A stretch of 64,000 nt of DNA. Origin: Diprion similis. Lineage: Eukaryota > Arthropoda > Insecta > Hymenoptera > Diprionidae. Shown piece after piece: positions 37,775 through 50,040 of this stretch; the stretch's first letter is position 1; each line of letters starts with the position of its first letter. The position numbers were made by a program, and so were the translations under genes. The notes below the pieces were generated by a model that saw nothing but the letters and a program-made list of their open reading frames with translations, was not told where the DNA came from and did not search any database. The DNA lies in the NCBI RefSeq assembly GCF_021155765.1, contig NC_060112.1:25262001-25326000 (forward strand). Reading direction: 5' to 3'.

Positions 37775-38500
37775 ATGGTGCACGCACGTCAACCGCTGAT
37801 TAACAAACTCATTGAGACCGTCGACGTATGTGAGAGAGAAATGCGACTGAGCATGTTTTGCTGCCCTCTGGTGGAGTTTTTGGACAAATATTACAGGGAC
37901 GGTTCCTTCAATAAGGTTAAAGGCGTCCGGAAATTCCCCGCATGAAGTTCGCGCTTCGCTTGCACGTAAAATTCATGATGCTGATATTATATCGTGACTG
38001 TATCATATTTAATTCGTATTATTAATATGCAAGTTGAGGTTTGTTTCTGTAACAGACAATATCGGGACGAGCGGTGGGACGTGAGCAGCGACTGGCAAGC
38101 AGAAGCTTTTCCTCATGTGGAAAGTATCATTAATTTGATCGAAAGGTAATATTCCGATATTTCTCGGCACTTAAATAATTAACGATGAAACCCGGAATCG
38201 AACTTGGCATCAAAGGTGCTTTGACTTTGTTTTGACTGTAAGTTTGATCGTGATCGACATGCAGATTAATTAAATTTGCATTGAAATTATGACTTAAGTA
38301 TATTGTTGCATTGATATGTTCATTACGTGAAAGGAAACAATTTTTGTACAACAATGTGACGTTGACTGAAATATCTTTAGTCATCGAATGCGATGTGTGT
38401 ATTGGGTAGAATAAACAATCAAAGATCGCAGGTTTAGTCTGTTCCGTTTTACTTGACCTACGGTTCATCTGTTTTGAGTTTTCAGTCAAAATGCTGCATA
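37775..38500 (+). CDS. Possible small gene divergent from the SLC35E1-like gene (unrecognised)
   Basis: Tentative. An ATG at 37775 opens 47 protein-like residues ([14 protein letters not shown] ... [20 protein letters not shown]) ending at AAG before a GTTAAA donor at 37916. Another exon-like block, 38057-38145, has a TTTCTGTAACAG acceptor and a GTAATA donor; it reads [13 protein letters not shown] then [10 protein letters not shown] in one frame. It joins in phase to a short terminal piece from 38486 that ends SQNAA and a stop at 38498-38500. The junction between the first two blocks does not keep phase with the obvious splice sites: it needs phase 2, and the first block ends in phase 0. An exon or splice site is therefore missed, or one block is not coding. 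No family was recognised. The ATG lies 135 bases from the SLC35E1-like start, on the opposite strand. Confidence 0.3.
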
Positions 38501-41500
38501 AATTCTTGCGCAGTAAGTGTACGATATTTTTGCGTAACTGTCATGATTGTACGGGATACTCCAGGAGTGGTAAGCAACGTTTTATAGATCATGATATCAT
38601 TGCGGAAATTCGAAATTGGTGTCTAACTTGCTTCTGTTGAAATTTCAATAATTACAAAATCGCAGGCTAGTCCGCGTTCCGTAATGTCACTATGGTTAAC
38701 TGTCATACTGGCCTCAATGATGTCGATAAAGTGATAAACGAGCTCTTACCGACAGCTTTCACATACCGATTAAGCGCCGCATGGTCACCGGTCATATTAA
38801 TATCTGTCGGTAATAGAAACGACGTTTGTATCTTGAGGTTTGGTTACGGGTAACAAAAACCCCGCAAGGTCACGCCACTGCTAACTTTGTATGATTTTTT
38901 CATTTTCACTATTAATTTCCCCCCCCGCAAGGTATTGCTACCGATTCGCATTTTTTCCTCTTGGCAATTTCATTAAGTATGTAATCTTGCAATAATTCTG
39001 GATGTAAAAGTCGGTACAAATCCGTAATTACTGCATTCCCGAATTCACGTTCGATTATTGAATTAAGATTAAGAGTAAATATAGACGACGTGGATTGCTC
39101 ATCTAAATCTCATTCGAAGAGGTGAAATGAACGCATTATTCCCGAAGCAGTAACAATAATTCGTGTAAATAAACCCTGAGAAAGCCAATTACAATTTGAT
39201 AAAGGAATATTATGGGAATTTAGATTTTTATTCGTTAAATAGCTTCAGGTTAAAATTATCCGATAATCGGGGGAATAAAATTCTTTATTTTGAGAATCGT
39301 TCGTTCAAGTATATTATTATTTCAAGCCTGATCTGTGCCGAGGCGGTATCGTATATTATAATATCAATTCAGAGTGTCGCTTCAATCTGATAGTACAACG
39401 ATATAATGTAACGTCGATTGAATTATGGTCCATTACAGTGGCGATATCTGTACTTTAATATATGCCGTAAGTAGGTACTCAATGTGACTTGAATAATGAT
39501 TGTTATGTAGCACCTGTAAGTTGATCGCGTGCCGGGTAATATCTTCTGCTTGATTTATTCGGTAAAGTTCGCAGCTATTTCGTCCTGCGAGTTGTATAGT
39601 AAAAGAAGCCAGCTGCTGGTACATTTAAATCGTGTAAAGGCAAATTAAAAAAATCTTATACGGTTCTCTCTTGGATTTGGTACATTATAGATATATACTT
39701 AGATTAAACCGCCACAGGCATCATCGCAGTGAATGAAAAAAAATCGGATTACGTTCCGTGAAAGCATTTATTTATCAAGTTAAATTGAACGTGCGTATAT
39801 GCGAGATGCAGTTTGCATCACATCTCCTTTGATGCATTCATGGAGACCCGCCTATCAGATCAACTCAATCCAAGCCGCACTTCCTCGTCTGAGTCGTTAA
39901 TTACGTTTAATTTGTTCAGCACGTATGTGTGTGTTCACGTCTCGCATTCGCATCATTCTTCCTATGTCACTCTTTATACCTACATTTCGCCGCCTGTGAA
40001 TAGCAATCTGCGCAGATACAGATCCGCTTCGCCTCATCAATCTTTCTTTGGTGTCTCCATGCAATTTAAAACCACGCAATGTATTCTTTGCCTTGACGTC
40101 ACGACGGAAAAATTCACATACAAGAAAAATTTATACGAAAAATCTGAAAAACACTTCATCCAAATTTTCATATTGTGATCGAAGTTAAGTGATTTTTAGA
40201 AAGTCATCAAGTACTGTGTAATTTAAGTAGTTGTTCAATTTAGATTTCCGGAACTTCAATTTCCGTCTTCTTCACCAAGTGTATGAATTTTTCCACGCGT
40301 TTATACAGTGGGCAATAAAAGGAACAATGCCGTTTCAACCACGACGAATATCTACGCGAGCTAGCGAACGGTTAAACAGTTACCCGGACATCTGTTTAGC
40401 AAATCTCGGCATGGATCTTTGATATATAATGAGCGTAATTTCCAGCGTTTGTCGAACAATGATGAGATAAAACCTGCGCGCAGTTTCTCTGTTATTATAG
40501 CACAGAGGACAAACGTACCGTTACCATACACTATAAACCATGAAACTGAATGAAAAGAGAAACGAGTAGTAAAGAAAAGAAAAAAAAAATTAACAAAAAA
40601 AAAAAAAAAAAAAAAACAATAATCGAAATCTGGAACTCATTAGGAATCCCATAAAAGGGTTGCGTCCAACCGTAATATTTGTTATAGCTAAGCCTGCAAA
40701 GACCGTATACATTAACATGACAGTAATATAACCATAGCCAAATGGTTGCTAGTGATTATCGTCCACAGGGGATGCGCGTAGTTTGCCAAGCAATAACCGT
40801 TGTTTGTTTCGAGCGACGCAGAGAGTTTATACCCGCGGCATTTATTTCATCTATTTTAATGAACCGAGATATTCTATCCCATCGTTACCTCCCTCGACTG
40901 CAGGGTTGCTTTTTGAACTTCCTAAAACCAGATGTCTAGAATATTTATATATTTTTCTTTGAGTAATATTATTATTAGAGAGTATATTTTCTTTAAAAAT
41001 ATAAAAGACGAATTAATACAAAAGTATAAATACTTAATCGTAAATTTTCTTTACCTATTATTTATTTTTATTTTTTGCAGTCAATACCACTCAACTTGAC
41101 TAGCATATTATAATTGATGCTGGGATCAAAATTGACTCGTTTACGTAGTTCATTCTTCTTTTTTTTTTTTAGCTAGTTTCTAATTGACGTGGGTGGCAGA
41201 ATTTGGAGTCGCATATTTATTGCCAGATTGGCGCACTTTGCTTGGCTATCCGCAGCGGGTAGGGTGGAAGAGGCGCCTTTAAGCTCATTTGGTGAGCTGT
41301 TTCAGACGAGACAAGCTCAATTACTCGAGCGGCAAAAAGCAAAGCAACTTCCTCGTACATCGTGCGTGGTCCCCCACTTTGTTACTATGAAATAAAACTG
41401 TCACATGTACCCGCATGCATACGAGAGGCTGTACATCATGTGGTTCACAAGTTGCTCAGTGAATGTATAACCTACACGTATCTTCTCTCAACCTGCAAAT

Positions 41501-44384
41501 ATGCTCTATATATATATGTTTTACCGGCGGTGGTGCAACGCTTCGCTATACCTACCTACTTGGGGTCTTTCATGTCTCTGAGAGAGTTCGCAGTTGCGAT
41601 AAAATCCTTCGTTCCGCTTCTCTTCCTTCGTTAAAGTAGAATTCATGATTTTATCTTCTTCTATATGTATATATGTATACATGTATAATAATATGTGGTA
41701 CCTAAGATAAAGGAAAATTCAAATATCTGACAAGAATCGCAAATGTATCGAAGTAATTTTTGTCCTAGACAATTTTTCGACATCTTCTTTCGCGCACTTT
41801 TTTCCTCCTTGTCGACCAAGTCTTCCTCAAGTCTTTGTAAAACAATGTGCGATGGCTCGAGGAGAGTGTTGATGCTGATATTTTAATGAAGTTGGGAGAA
41901 TTCTCGGTAGCGCCTTCGCCCAGACAGACAGACGCGATTCCAGGCATAAATGCTAAAGAGTTTGTGCGGCCCGCTGGCGGAGATGCAGCAAGTGGTGAAC
42001 TGGCGCCATCCATTCAACTACACTGATTTCTGCTTACCGATATCGTCGTCCCTACAATGCTGCCTTCATCTTCCTTGCACCGCTCAGGCCCGACCGTGAC
42101 TGCCGCCTGGCCTCCACCCCTTGCTTGCCGAATCCGAGTTTCGTTCATTCCAAACGCGGATTTCATCTTCAGAGATCTCTTTTCAGTAGACTCGCTTTAC
42201 GCAGTTCCATCTTACCTCTAGACTTTCAACGACAAATTTTTTTTCCTACCGCGATTATAATACGCACTCTGTATTCTATGGTATATTGTATGTATTCATA
42301 TGACCGTTCAGCACGTGGATAATTACATTATACATACATATGTATATGTGTGTGCTTTCTCCTTCGGTGTAAATAACTTTAGGGCGGATTGTATTATAGC
42401 TAATATGCAAACACGGATCGTATCGATGCAGGGACGACACGATCACGGCTGCTTTGAATACCGAATAAAGCTGCAGTATCCACGAGCGGATGAATTTGAT
42501 TGATATATTTAAGGGGGTACGTGTGTAGAATGTACAGCGGAAGGGAGGAAGAATCGACGCATCGCTAGGGTTCAACGGAATCAAAAGTTTATGTAACACC
42601 TGCGCAACGGCGAACACCTGAAACATATTCAATCATGGTGGATGCACCGTTTTTGACCATAGCAATTGCATCGAAATTGAAAATTTCACCACAAACTGTA
42701 TAAACTATTGAATCAGCTTTGATTATCTTTCGAATTGCTGTTGAAACAGCTGATCATCACAGTAACATCATCTACAAAGCAGGTTTTTATAATGAATTTA
42801 ATAAATGGCTAAATTTGTGGCACTAGCAACAAGTAAACCATAACATACAAGGTTGTTCAAAAATGATGCAGTGGCAAAACACTATTACTTCATTTGTACA
42901 CTTAAACGCAAACGTACTACTCTACGGTCGTGGATTCGTTGAAACGAGGCGATCGAATCGAAACTTTTGCGTGAGATTCGCGGTTGGATCAGATATAGGA
43001 TGCAGGGTATGAGCTCACGGGGGTTAGAAGTCCGGAATAGCCGGTGAGGACGCTGAGGAAATAGGAGGGGAGGGAGAACTCGACGAGGTACGAGATACTC
43101 CTGGAAAATCTACACCGACGAAGCTGGGATAGACGTGTTGTACGTTGGGATGACAGTCGAGGGGTGAAGAAGGCCGCCTCGGTTGGGGGATATCAGGGCA
43201 AAGCTATCTGATTCTGGATGCTCTCTCCATTTCAGTCAAAGTTACCGCATTGATCTCGGACGAACGGCAAGGATGCTGGAGTCTGGGAGCTGGACCGCTC
43301 GGCTAATTTACGCTAAAAGAGTGTTTCGCGCGTCGCCGTTCCCTCGGGAAGAATTAATACTTCTTGATGGGCGATCGCTTCTACGATTTTCGAGAAACGA
43401 TCCTGATGGACGCTGTGTGTGTGTGTTCATCGTGCTATAGCGATAACTATTTCGGATGGTTGAGATAAACTTGATTTTACGAGGGATTGCTCGGTTTATG
43501 ACTCCCTCTATCCATTCTTTCTACTTCGTCTTCCTCGTACACTCTTCACCCCCCCCCCTGCTATACCCCACGTTTTACACCGTATTCCTTGGTGCAGAGA
43601 TGCTGCTGGTTTACGATCGCGTCTTTCGTTTTCCCGTGATGTGCGTTTGATGGCGTCTTCTTCGTCCCTTATCGCCACCATCTGCACACTCTGATGTAAT
43701 ACGAATCCTTAGATTTTGCAACTGCAGGACGGACGGGCTCCGTTGTAAACCCCGAAGGCATTAAACAATGTCGGCTGAACCGAATCGTGTTGCCGTTAAC
43801 GTTTCATTCGCATCGTGTGTAACTCAGGTAATGAATTTAATTTTTATGCGCTGTTGTAGGATCTGATTATCTTTTTTTTTCTTTCATTTTTTTTTTTTTT
43901 TTTTACAACTTTATGCCGCAAGAGAATTTCTTATTATAGTACTACGGCGAGAAGGAGCTTCTTCAATCGTTCCGACCTCTCAGCAAGGGACATAAAAATT
44001 TAATTCCTTCTTCAGAATGACGTGACGGGACCGCAACGTTCCGCCGCCGGGGTTTCAAACTTATTTTATAAGTTTTCTTCTCCCCATTTCAATCCCGCTG
44101 CAACCACCCTTGGCGAGATCTAACCTGTATATATACAGGTATATAGATACTACCAGCATTAATTTTATCCTCGTAACTTTTCCTCCGGCCTCGAAAAAAG
44201 TTCTCCGCTTTTTCGACTTGGTATACACCGAGCGCTGCACTTAACGCTTCTGCCGGTAATTTTTTTACCTCATAATTTATTCGTCGGGTATGTAAGAAGG
44301 GAAAATTTTCGTTTACTTACTACGATTCTTCGTTTCCTAGTTTTTTTCCAGATATTCTGACGTCAGGCTTTCACGATTTCAGCC
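38501..44384. other. Gene-poor intergenic region
   Basis: About 5.9 kb with no supported gene. It contains a poly-A tract at 40595-40616, T runs near 41159-41171 and 43870-43904, and a C run at 43549-43558. A GC-richer patch at about 42930-43400 could be regulatory. All open frames are short, without domains, and mostly lack any splice context. Confidence 0.65.
40595..40616. repeat. Poly-A tract
   Basis: About 22 adenines, preceded by an A/G-rich stretch. No retroposed sequence was recognised beside it. Confidence 0.85.
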
Positions 44385-47207
44385 TTATGGCCAACGGTCG
44401 GCTTCACTTAACGTCTCGGTGTCGTCTGTGGAACCATTTGAGGTTGAAGGGTTGCTGCAACGACTCGTTGACCAACTATCGCAACGTTTTGCCGTGCACT
44501 TGTGCCTTTTGCATTTTTTATTCTTTTTCCAGGGCATGAATATCTTTCGAAAACGATTCAACCCGGTTTCCGTCTGACAAGATTTCGATTTCGATTGCCG
44601 TTTCATTCGTCTTCTTCTCAGTCTGTAAGATTTCTTGCTGAGACGGGGCTGCGAAGTGAGAAAACAACAGCGAATTGAGTATCAGATTTTATTACACTTA
44701 CTCGGATTTGCTGATTATTAGTAAATCATTTGCGAAAGGATTGAGACTCTTACCGGCTCGACTAAACTTTCCGTTCGTTTTTGCTGTCTCAGACGATGCG
44801 TGTGACCTTTTTCATTGTCAGCGTATCGTGGCGTCGGATGCGCGGTCCGATTCATATTTGAGATTTCATAATGTGGATCGAAGGAATTCAAATCTGGGAG
44901 GATGACGTCGAGTTCTTCTTCAACCTGAGTCTCATCTTTCCGGATAATAATTTCTTCTCCTACGACGCTTACGCCATCGGTGTTGTTCTCAAGTCCAAGA
45001 TCTTCTTCAGATTTCTCATCAAGGTTAACATCCATGTATACATCATCACTCGTTTCTTCATCGAGATGAATATTCACGTTGTATTCACGTCCCGATTTTT
45101 CGTCATCGCTTTCCTCACCGTATTCCTCCTCCTCCTCCTCCTCCTCCTCGCTTTCACGTTTCACGCTCAAATTTTTTTGCGCTTCAACCATGGTGGGATA
45201 CTCTAGAATTTTAGAGTCACCGGCCGAGTCAATGGCGCGTGTTTTTCCAACGATATCGCCCTGGTAATGCCACTCCTCGTCGTCGTCCCATTCGGCGTAA
45301 CCGGGCTTATGGTAAACGTTAAGAAAGAAGTCCCTTCGTTGGCAGTTCCGTTTCTCGACTTCAATCTTGATGCGGAGGTTGTTCAGTAGGCAGTTATGAG
45401 TGCATGGTTTTTTCGACCTGTACCGAAGCTCGTGCAGGGGGTTGAAGTTCAGTCTGGCATGCTTCACGTCCGCTTCCGGTGGTCCCCAGTTTACGGTGGG
45501 TTGTAGCATCGCCAGGATATTGTGCCTCATTAGGTGTACCACGTACATGTACAGAGCAAACCCTGGTATTGGTGCGAGGATTAAGAAAACCGTTAGGATT
45601 ACGAAGGGGCTGGCCCACCGATTTTCTTTGAAGAGGGGATCCACGCTCCACATCGATAAAATCGACGCGAAGCTGCTGATGAAGAAGAAAATTAGAAGAA
45701 CCGGGGACAGATACGATATTATTTTGAAGAACAGTACCGGCCGCACGTTGTAGGTGAAGTGCATATCGTTGAAGACCCGCGTTAGGGTGTAGAGAAAAAC
45801 TACGAGCAGATACGACACACACGCTATGCACAAGTCCACCATCACTTCGACGATGTGGCAGGTTCGCTTGAGGAACATCCGGCTGTTTATCATGGCGATT
45901 GGAAGGTTAAGAAGAAGAGTTACCGTGCAAACTATGCCGACGATTTGTTGCCGATGACGATGAAGTCGAAACATTTCCGTCATCGCATTTATGCTTGCTG
46001 TGAGAGTGACCACTATCTGTGTAATTATTTTCACCGTCAGTATCCCGAAGTATAAAAAAAGCCATACGTTTCCCATAGCAAGAAACGAAACTGCCGTCGG
46101 TATGGTTGCGAAAAGCACAATCAACCTGTCCTCCGCCAAACATGTTGCACGGATCCCGGTGAAGCTCACTTTTGTCCAGACGACACAAGCGTGTGCAAAG
46201 AAGACAAACGCGAAGTCGTAGAAGCAGACGAACAGCAGGATCATCACGGCGTCACTAAGGAGCGGTGATCCTGGGGGTGAGTAGCTGCCCAGCTGGGAAA
46301 GGGTCCCGACCGGTATTTGGATCACTCTAATGGCGTGCCAGACCAGCAAGATGGTGCTGCTGTGACTGGGGGCTTCTTTGACGGCGAAGATGCTCGGTTC
46401 ACCACCGTCGCCCGCTTTCTTCTGTCTGGTGATCAAGAAGACTGCCAGTAAGGCAAAGGCGAGTAAGCCAACCACGGAGGCTCTGATCAGGAGAGTTTTC
46501 ATGCGACGAAAGCCTTGAGAGACTATCATGAAGACGAGTAGCCAGACCGCGCAACAACAACCGAACCATGCGGTGTTCAATTGGCCGTTCTCCTGCGGTT
46601 GGAACGATATTTTCTCGAAGAATTCGCGTCCAGGGTAAGTAGTCATATCGCAGGAGGTAGGCGTCAGCTTTGACTTAGCATCGTAGCAGACAACTCCTGC
46701 GGGTCTTTCACCACTTCCGCATTTCGTCCACTCCGTAATGCTCCGAAATGGCATGTGGACCATGTGAAGAACCAATAGACCGCCTACCAGAGACCATATC
46801 ACGCACTCGTAGACGCTGTAGAGCGCCATTGATATACCGATTCCCAAACCAACCGGCGCTATGTTCCAGAATTTTATGAAACCGTATCTGTTGTAGAAAC
46901 CGTAGAACATTTGCTGGACCATTAACGGTAGCGATATTACCAGGGTGAGTGCGAAGTATTTGGCCAGTACCATCAATCCACCGTACAATTCCACCTGCAA
47001 ATATATGAAAGCCAGTTGGTTCACTCCGCTCTGAAGACCGATTATCACCAGAGCGTATTCCCAACGTGTTCGGAAGATCACTGTTCTCTCGTGGATCCTT
47101 CGGCTGCTTTGTGCCGACGTTTCGCTCAGGCTGAGTGACACTGATTCGTCCACTGTCGATCGTTTGCGGCTGGTACCTCTTCGCTGGTGCAGATAGCTTG
47201 ACTCCAT
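44385..47207 (-). CDS. Divergent SLC6-family (neurotransmitter-transporter-like) membrane protein, two exons, 905 aa
   Basis: Exon 47207-44754 and a terminal exon 44648-44385 joined across a 105-nt intron (donor GTAAGA after VEP, acceptor CTTCGCAG), phase 0; total 2718 nt. The SLC6 fold is visible: first helix RWEYALVIIGLQSG, a helix-2 block SLPLMVQQMFYGFYNRYG, WNIAPVGLGIGISMALYS, an extracellular Cys-containing loop, a helix-6-like QIPVGTLSQLGSYSP and about twelve membrane helices to residue about 580. The family uses Na+ and Cl- gradients to import small amines or amino acids. Here the signature GNVWRFP of helix 1 is replaced by NQLAFIY, so a key sodium-site Asn and the gating Arg are absent, and normal coupled transport is doubtful. 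The long cytoplasmic tail is acidic (nine Glu in a row) and then basic and Cys-rich (KKNKKCKRHKC). The ATG at 47207 (MESSYLHQRR) is the first in frame. An insect orphan transporter is likely; substrate unknown. Confidence 0.82.
45124..45150. repeat. CTC trinucleotide repeat encoding a poly-Glu run
   Basis: About nine CTC/GAG units inside the SLC6-like gene, read on the - strand as consecutive glutamates in the cytoplasmic tail. Confidence 0.88.
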
Positions 47208-48773
47208 TTTCACAGTTTCTCTGGCTCACGTCATCTGCATCGGGGAAACGTGATTTCGCGTAACCCTGAAGAAGAAAGACTATCGCACGATCCGTATTTC
47301 GATTCTCGGCAATGTCAGATCGGTGAATTTTCATTGAAGGGATTTATGTTCCAAGGGGAATAAGTATGTGATAATTTGAGTCCTGAAAAAGTTGGAATCC
47401 ATTATCACTGTCTAGGAGCATCAGCGGTGATACATATATCTTCGACACGGGGTTATTGCTTAACCCAAATGTTATTCTCTTATTATTATCATTGCCCGTG
47501 TAAGCCTCGGGGAGATGCGGCCAAGATATTTCTCACCCCCTCTGTTCCTAGCCTCGCTGGGGTTTCCTAAGGAACAGGCAATCTCTGTCTACGCCAGATA
47601 ACGCCTCAGGGGTGGCTTTTCATCTTACTAAATCACTCCCTACCTCTTCCTCCGGCTTCCACCAAACCCCACGAGCCCCTCCATCCGGCGCCATTTTCTG
47701 TTCCACCTTCTCCTCCGCTTCTCGAGAAGAGCGACGATCTGAACACTGATTCAAATCCTAAACAACAAGTAAAGACTACCGCGGATAACATCAGGTTACG
47801 TTATGTTCAGTATAATTTTCGTATCAAGAGTCCAAGGAGGAAGGAACGTGAGAACTGATAGAGGGTCATTCGACGATCTTGAATAATTGAAAAATTCGAT
47901 CAACACTTTTAGTCTGGTGATCACAAAAGCATCGGCAAATGTTTCACGTTTTTTCCTGTTCAATTGGCAATCATGTTTCGTGGTGATGGTGGTTTTCAAT
48001 TTTTTGGCAGTACCGATTTCACGTGACATTCGTGAGGGTGGAACAGCGGAAAGGGTTCGGAACGAAATGACAAAATTCCAGTCGCGTTACCAGAGATCGT
48101 TTTCGAATGGCGCTTCGAAACTCCTTTGTTCATAATCCTATCGATTTTCGTAATCTGTTCCCGGCCCCTCAGCCCGTGACGTCACTGAGCCATACATCAA
48201 ACCGTTATCAGTTCCCTGGCTCCCTTTTCCCTTCCCGGGAAAGAGACGCGAAGGAAGGGAGGGAGAGAGAGAAAGAGAGGAAAGGTAGAAAGAGATGGGA
48301 CGGGATGGGGATAACAGAGACGAAGAGTACCGGGTCAAGCGGGATTCCTCTGGGATAGAAAAGGACCGTCGACGAGACGAGGAGGGATTCTTTAACCCGG
48401 CGTAAATTGGATTGCTAGGGATTTTGATTTATATTCGCGGGATCGTCGAGAAAAGTTCCGAGCTCGACTCTCTGCGAACCGGAATATGCTCTCGCAACGT
48501 ACATACATGTATACATATGTACATAGCTCATACGTATCCATCTAGAAACAGCCACAGCACTCCTCGATCTTCGGCTACCACTGCAATGCGACTCGAACTT
48601 GAGATTCGGCTTGATTACTCATTGTTCGAGTCACTCCCATGAATACCATTATAGGGTATACCTATCCAAAGGCGGCATTATATCCATTCTCAAGCGTCAA
48701 TATTGCACCCGCGACATTTTGCTACTCACAAAACAAATAATAGTTCCTAGTACTCTACTGTATACGTATACAT
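47208..48773. other. Upstream region of the SLC6-like gene
   Basis: No supported protein. It begins as AT-rich DNA and becomes C/T-rich and GC-rich at 47600-48400, with a purine-rich GAGAGAAAG stretch near 48250-48300. It probably contains the promoter and 5' UTR of the SLC6-like gene. Confidence 0.55.
48177..48184. promoter_or_regulatory. Full palindromic CRE-type site
   Basis: TGACGTCA, the consensus for CREB/ATF-type bZIP factors, about 1 kb upstream of the SLC6-like start within a GC-rich patch. A single 8-mer can arise by chance, and another copy lies at about 27421-27428 in a PKC delta intron. Confidence 0.3.
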
Positions 48774-49385
48774 TAGGGTGGCGCAAAAAAACCGACCATT
48801 TTTTTTTATTTGAGTCTCGTGTGACAAAATGTTAGTTTTTCATGTTTTAAGAGCCCACTCCAAAGGACAGTTAAAAAAAAAAATTTTTAAGGTCGCTCCA
48901 CATTTTTTAAAACGTCAGAAATCGTCAAAAATCGATTTTTTTTTTCTTATTTTTTTTTCTCGTTACGATATAATTTTATAGACAAAAAAAAAAAAAATAA
49001 GTTTCCGAAAGTTTCAGTTCAAAATTTGAATTTTGAAAGGTTACTCATAATTTTTTTTCAATTTTTTGCTGCATTTCTTTAGATCTTTTCGAGCGACCTT
49101 TTAATATTCATATTAAAATTTCATACATTTTTCTTCTTTAATTTAGTAAGAAAGAATCGATAACAATACACCACGACATGAATTAAAAATCAAACAAAAT
49201 ACTGAAAATATGATTTTTTTAATTTAATTTTTTGACGATTTTTGACATTTAAAAAAATTTGGAGCGACCTCCTAAAATTTATTTTTCGAGCTGTCCTTTG
49301 GAGTGGGCTCTTAAAACATGAAAAACTAACATTTTGTCACACGAGACTCAAAAAAAAAAAAAGTCGGTTTTTTTGCGCCACCCTA
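48774..49385. mobile_element. Fold-back MITE, hAT type, with 8-bp target duplication
   Basis: A 612-bp element begins TAGGGTGGCGCAAAAAAACC and ends with the inverse complement. The arms match for about 190 bp: the stretch from GAGTCTCGTGTGACAAAATG through CTCCAAAGGACAG is identical in both, and similarity continues inward past GGTCGCTCC. It is flanked by a perfect direct repeat GTATACAT at 48766-48773 and 49386-49393. An 8-bp duplication with a TAGGG-type end fits the hAT superfamily. No transposase frame is present, so it is non-autonomous. The near-identity of the arms and duplication suggests a fairly recent insertion. Confidence 0.88.
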
Positions 49386-50025
49386 GTATACATGCATGGA
49401 TATTATTGCGACATGACGTTTACTTTCAATTGTACGTAATATCAGATTCAAGATTGTCAAACCGCTGTTTCAACCGAGCAATTCTTACCAACGAACTTTA
49501 GATATTACATACAATAGGCTGCAGCTATACTAGACATACTCGATCTGCAGACTTGTCCGAGATAAGAATTTAAGCCTGGAATCAGCACGATTAGATATTC
49601 CTTGTCATGAGTCTAGGTATGAGAAATACCAGTACTGGTACACCGGGTATAATTTCGCGGAAAGAAGATGCTGCAAGTGCTGCATCCCAACATGTGACCG
49701 AAAGCAATTCAAAGCCCATCCTTTCCGGAGAGGAAGCTAGCTCGATCGCTTAATCCGGAAATCTGTCTATAAACTTGAGATTCTTGCACCGTCCTATCTG
49801 GCGTGGGGGTAATTTTATCGGCCGAGATCGAATCAGATGCCGGTTGCACCCCTCCGTCAATCTTGCCCGAAAACTTGTAGGCGGCAGGGTAAAAGGGAGG
49901 CAAAAGCAGCCCCGGAGAAGAGCGGAGAACGGCACTGGGTTCGGGGTGGTGGGCTTAGAGGGGAGGCTGGTATCTCGCTAGATAAGGGCGCAATCTCTAC
50001 CCGGTAGAAGGAGAAGGGGTTGAGT

Positions 50026-50040
50026 CGTTGCCTGGCAACG
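50026..50040. promoter_or_regulatory. Perfect X-box-like palindrome (RFX-type site)
   Basis: CGTTGCCTGGCAACG is a perfect 7-bp inverted repeat around one base and fits the RFX X-box consensus with a one-base spacer. RFX sites often mark promoters or enhancers of ciliary or neuronal genes. No adjacent gene was recognised, so the target is unknown. Confidence 0.4.

Noticed and set aside
43768-43827. ATG with 20 codons ending at CAG|GTAATG, resembling a first coding exon
   Set aside because: No partner exon or recognised protein downstream on the + strand; too short to support.
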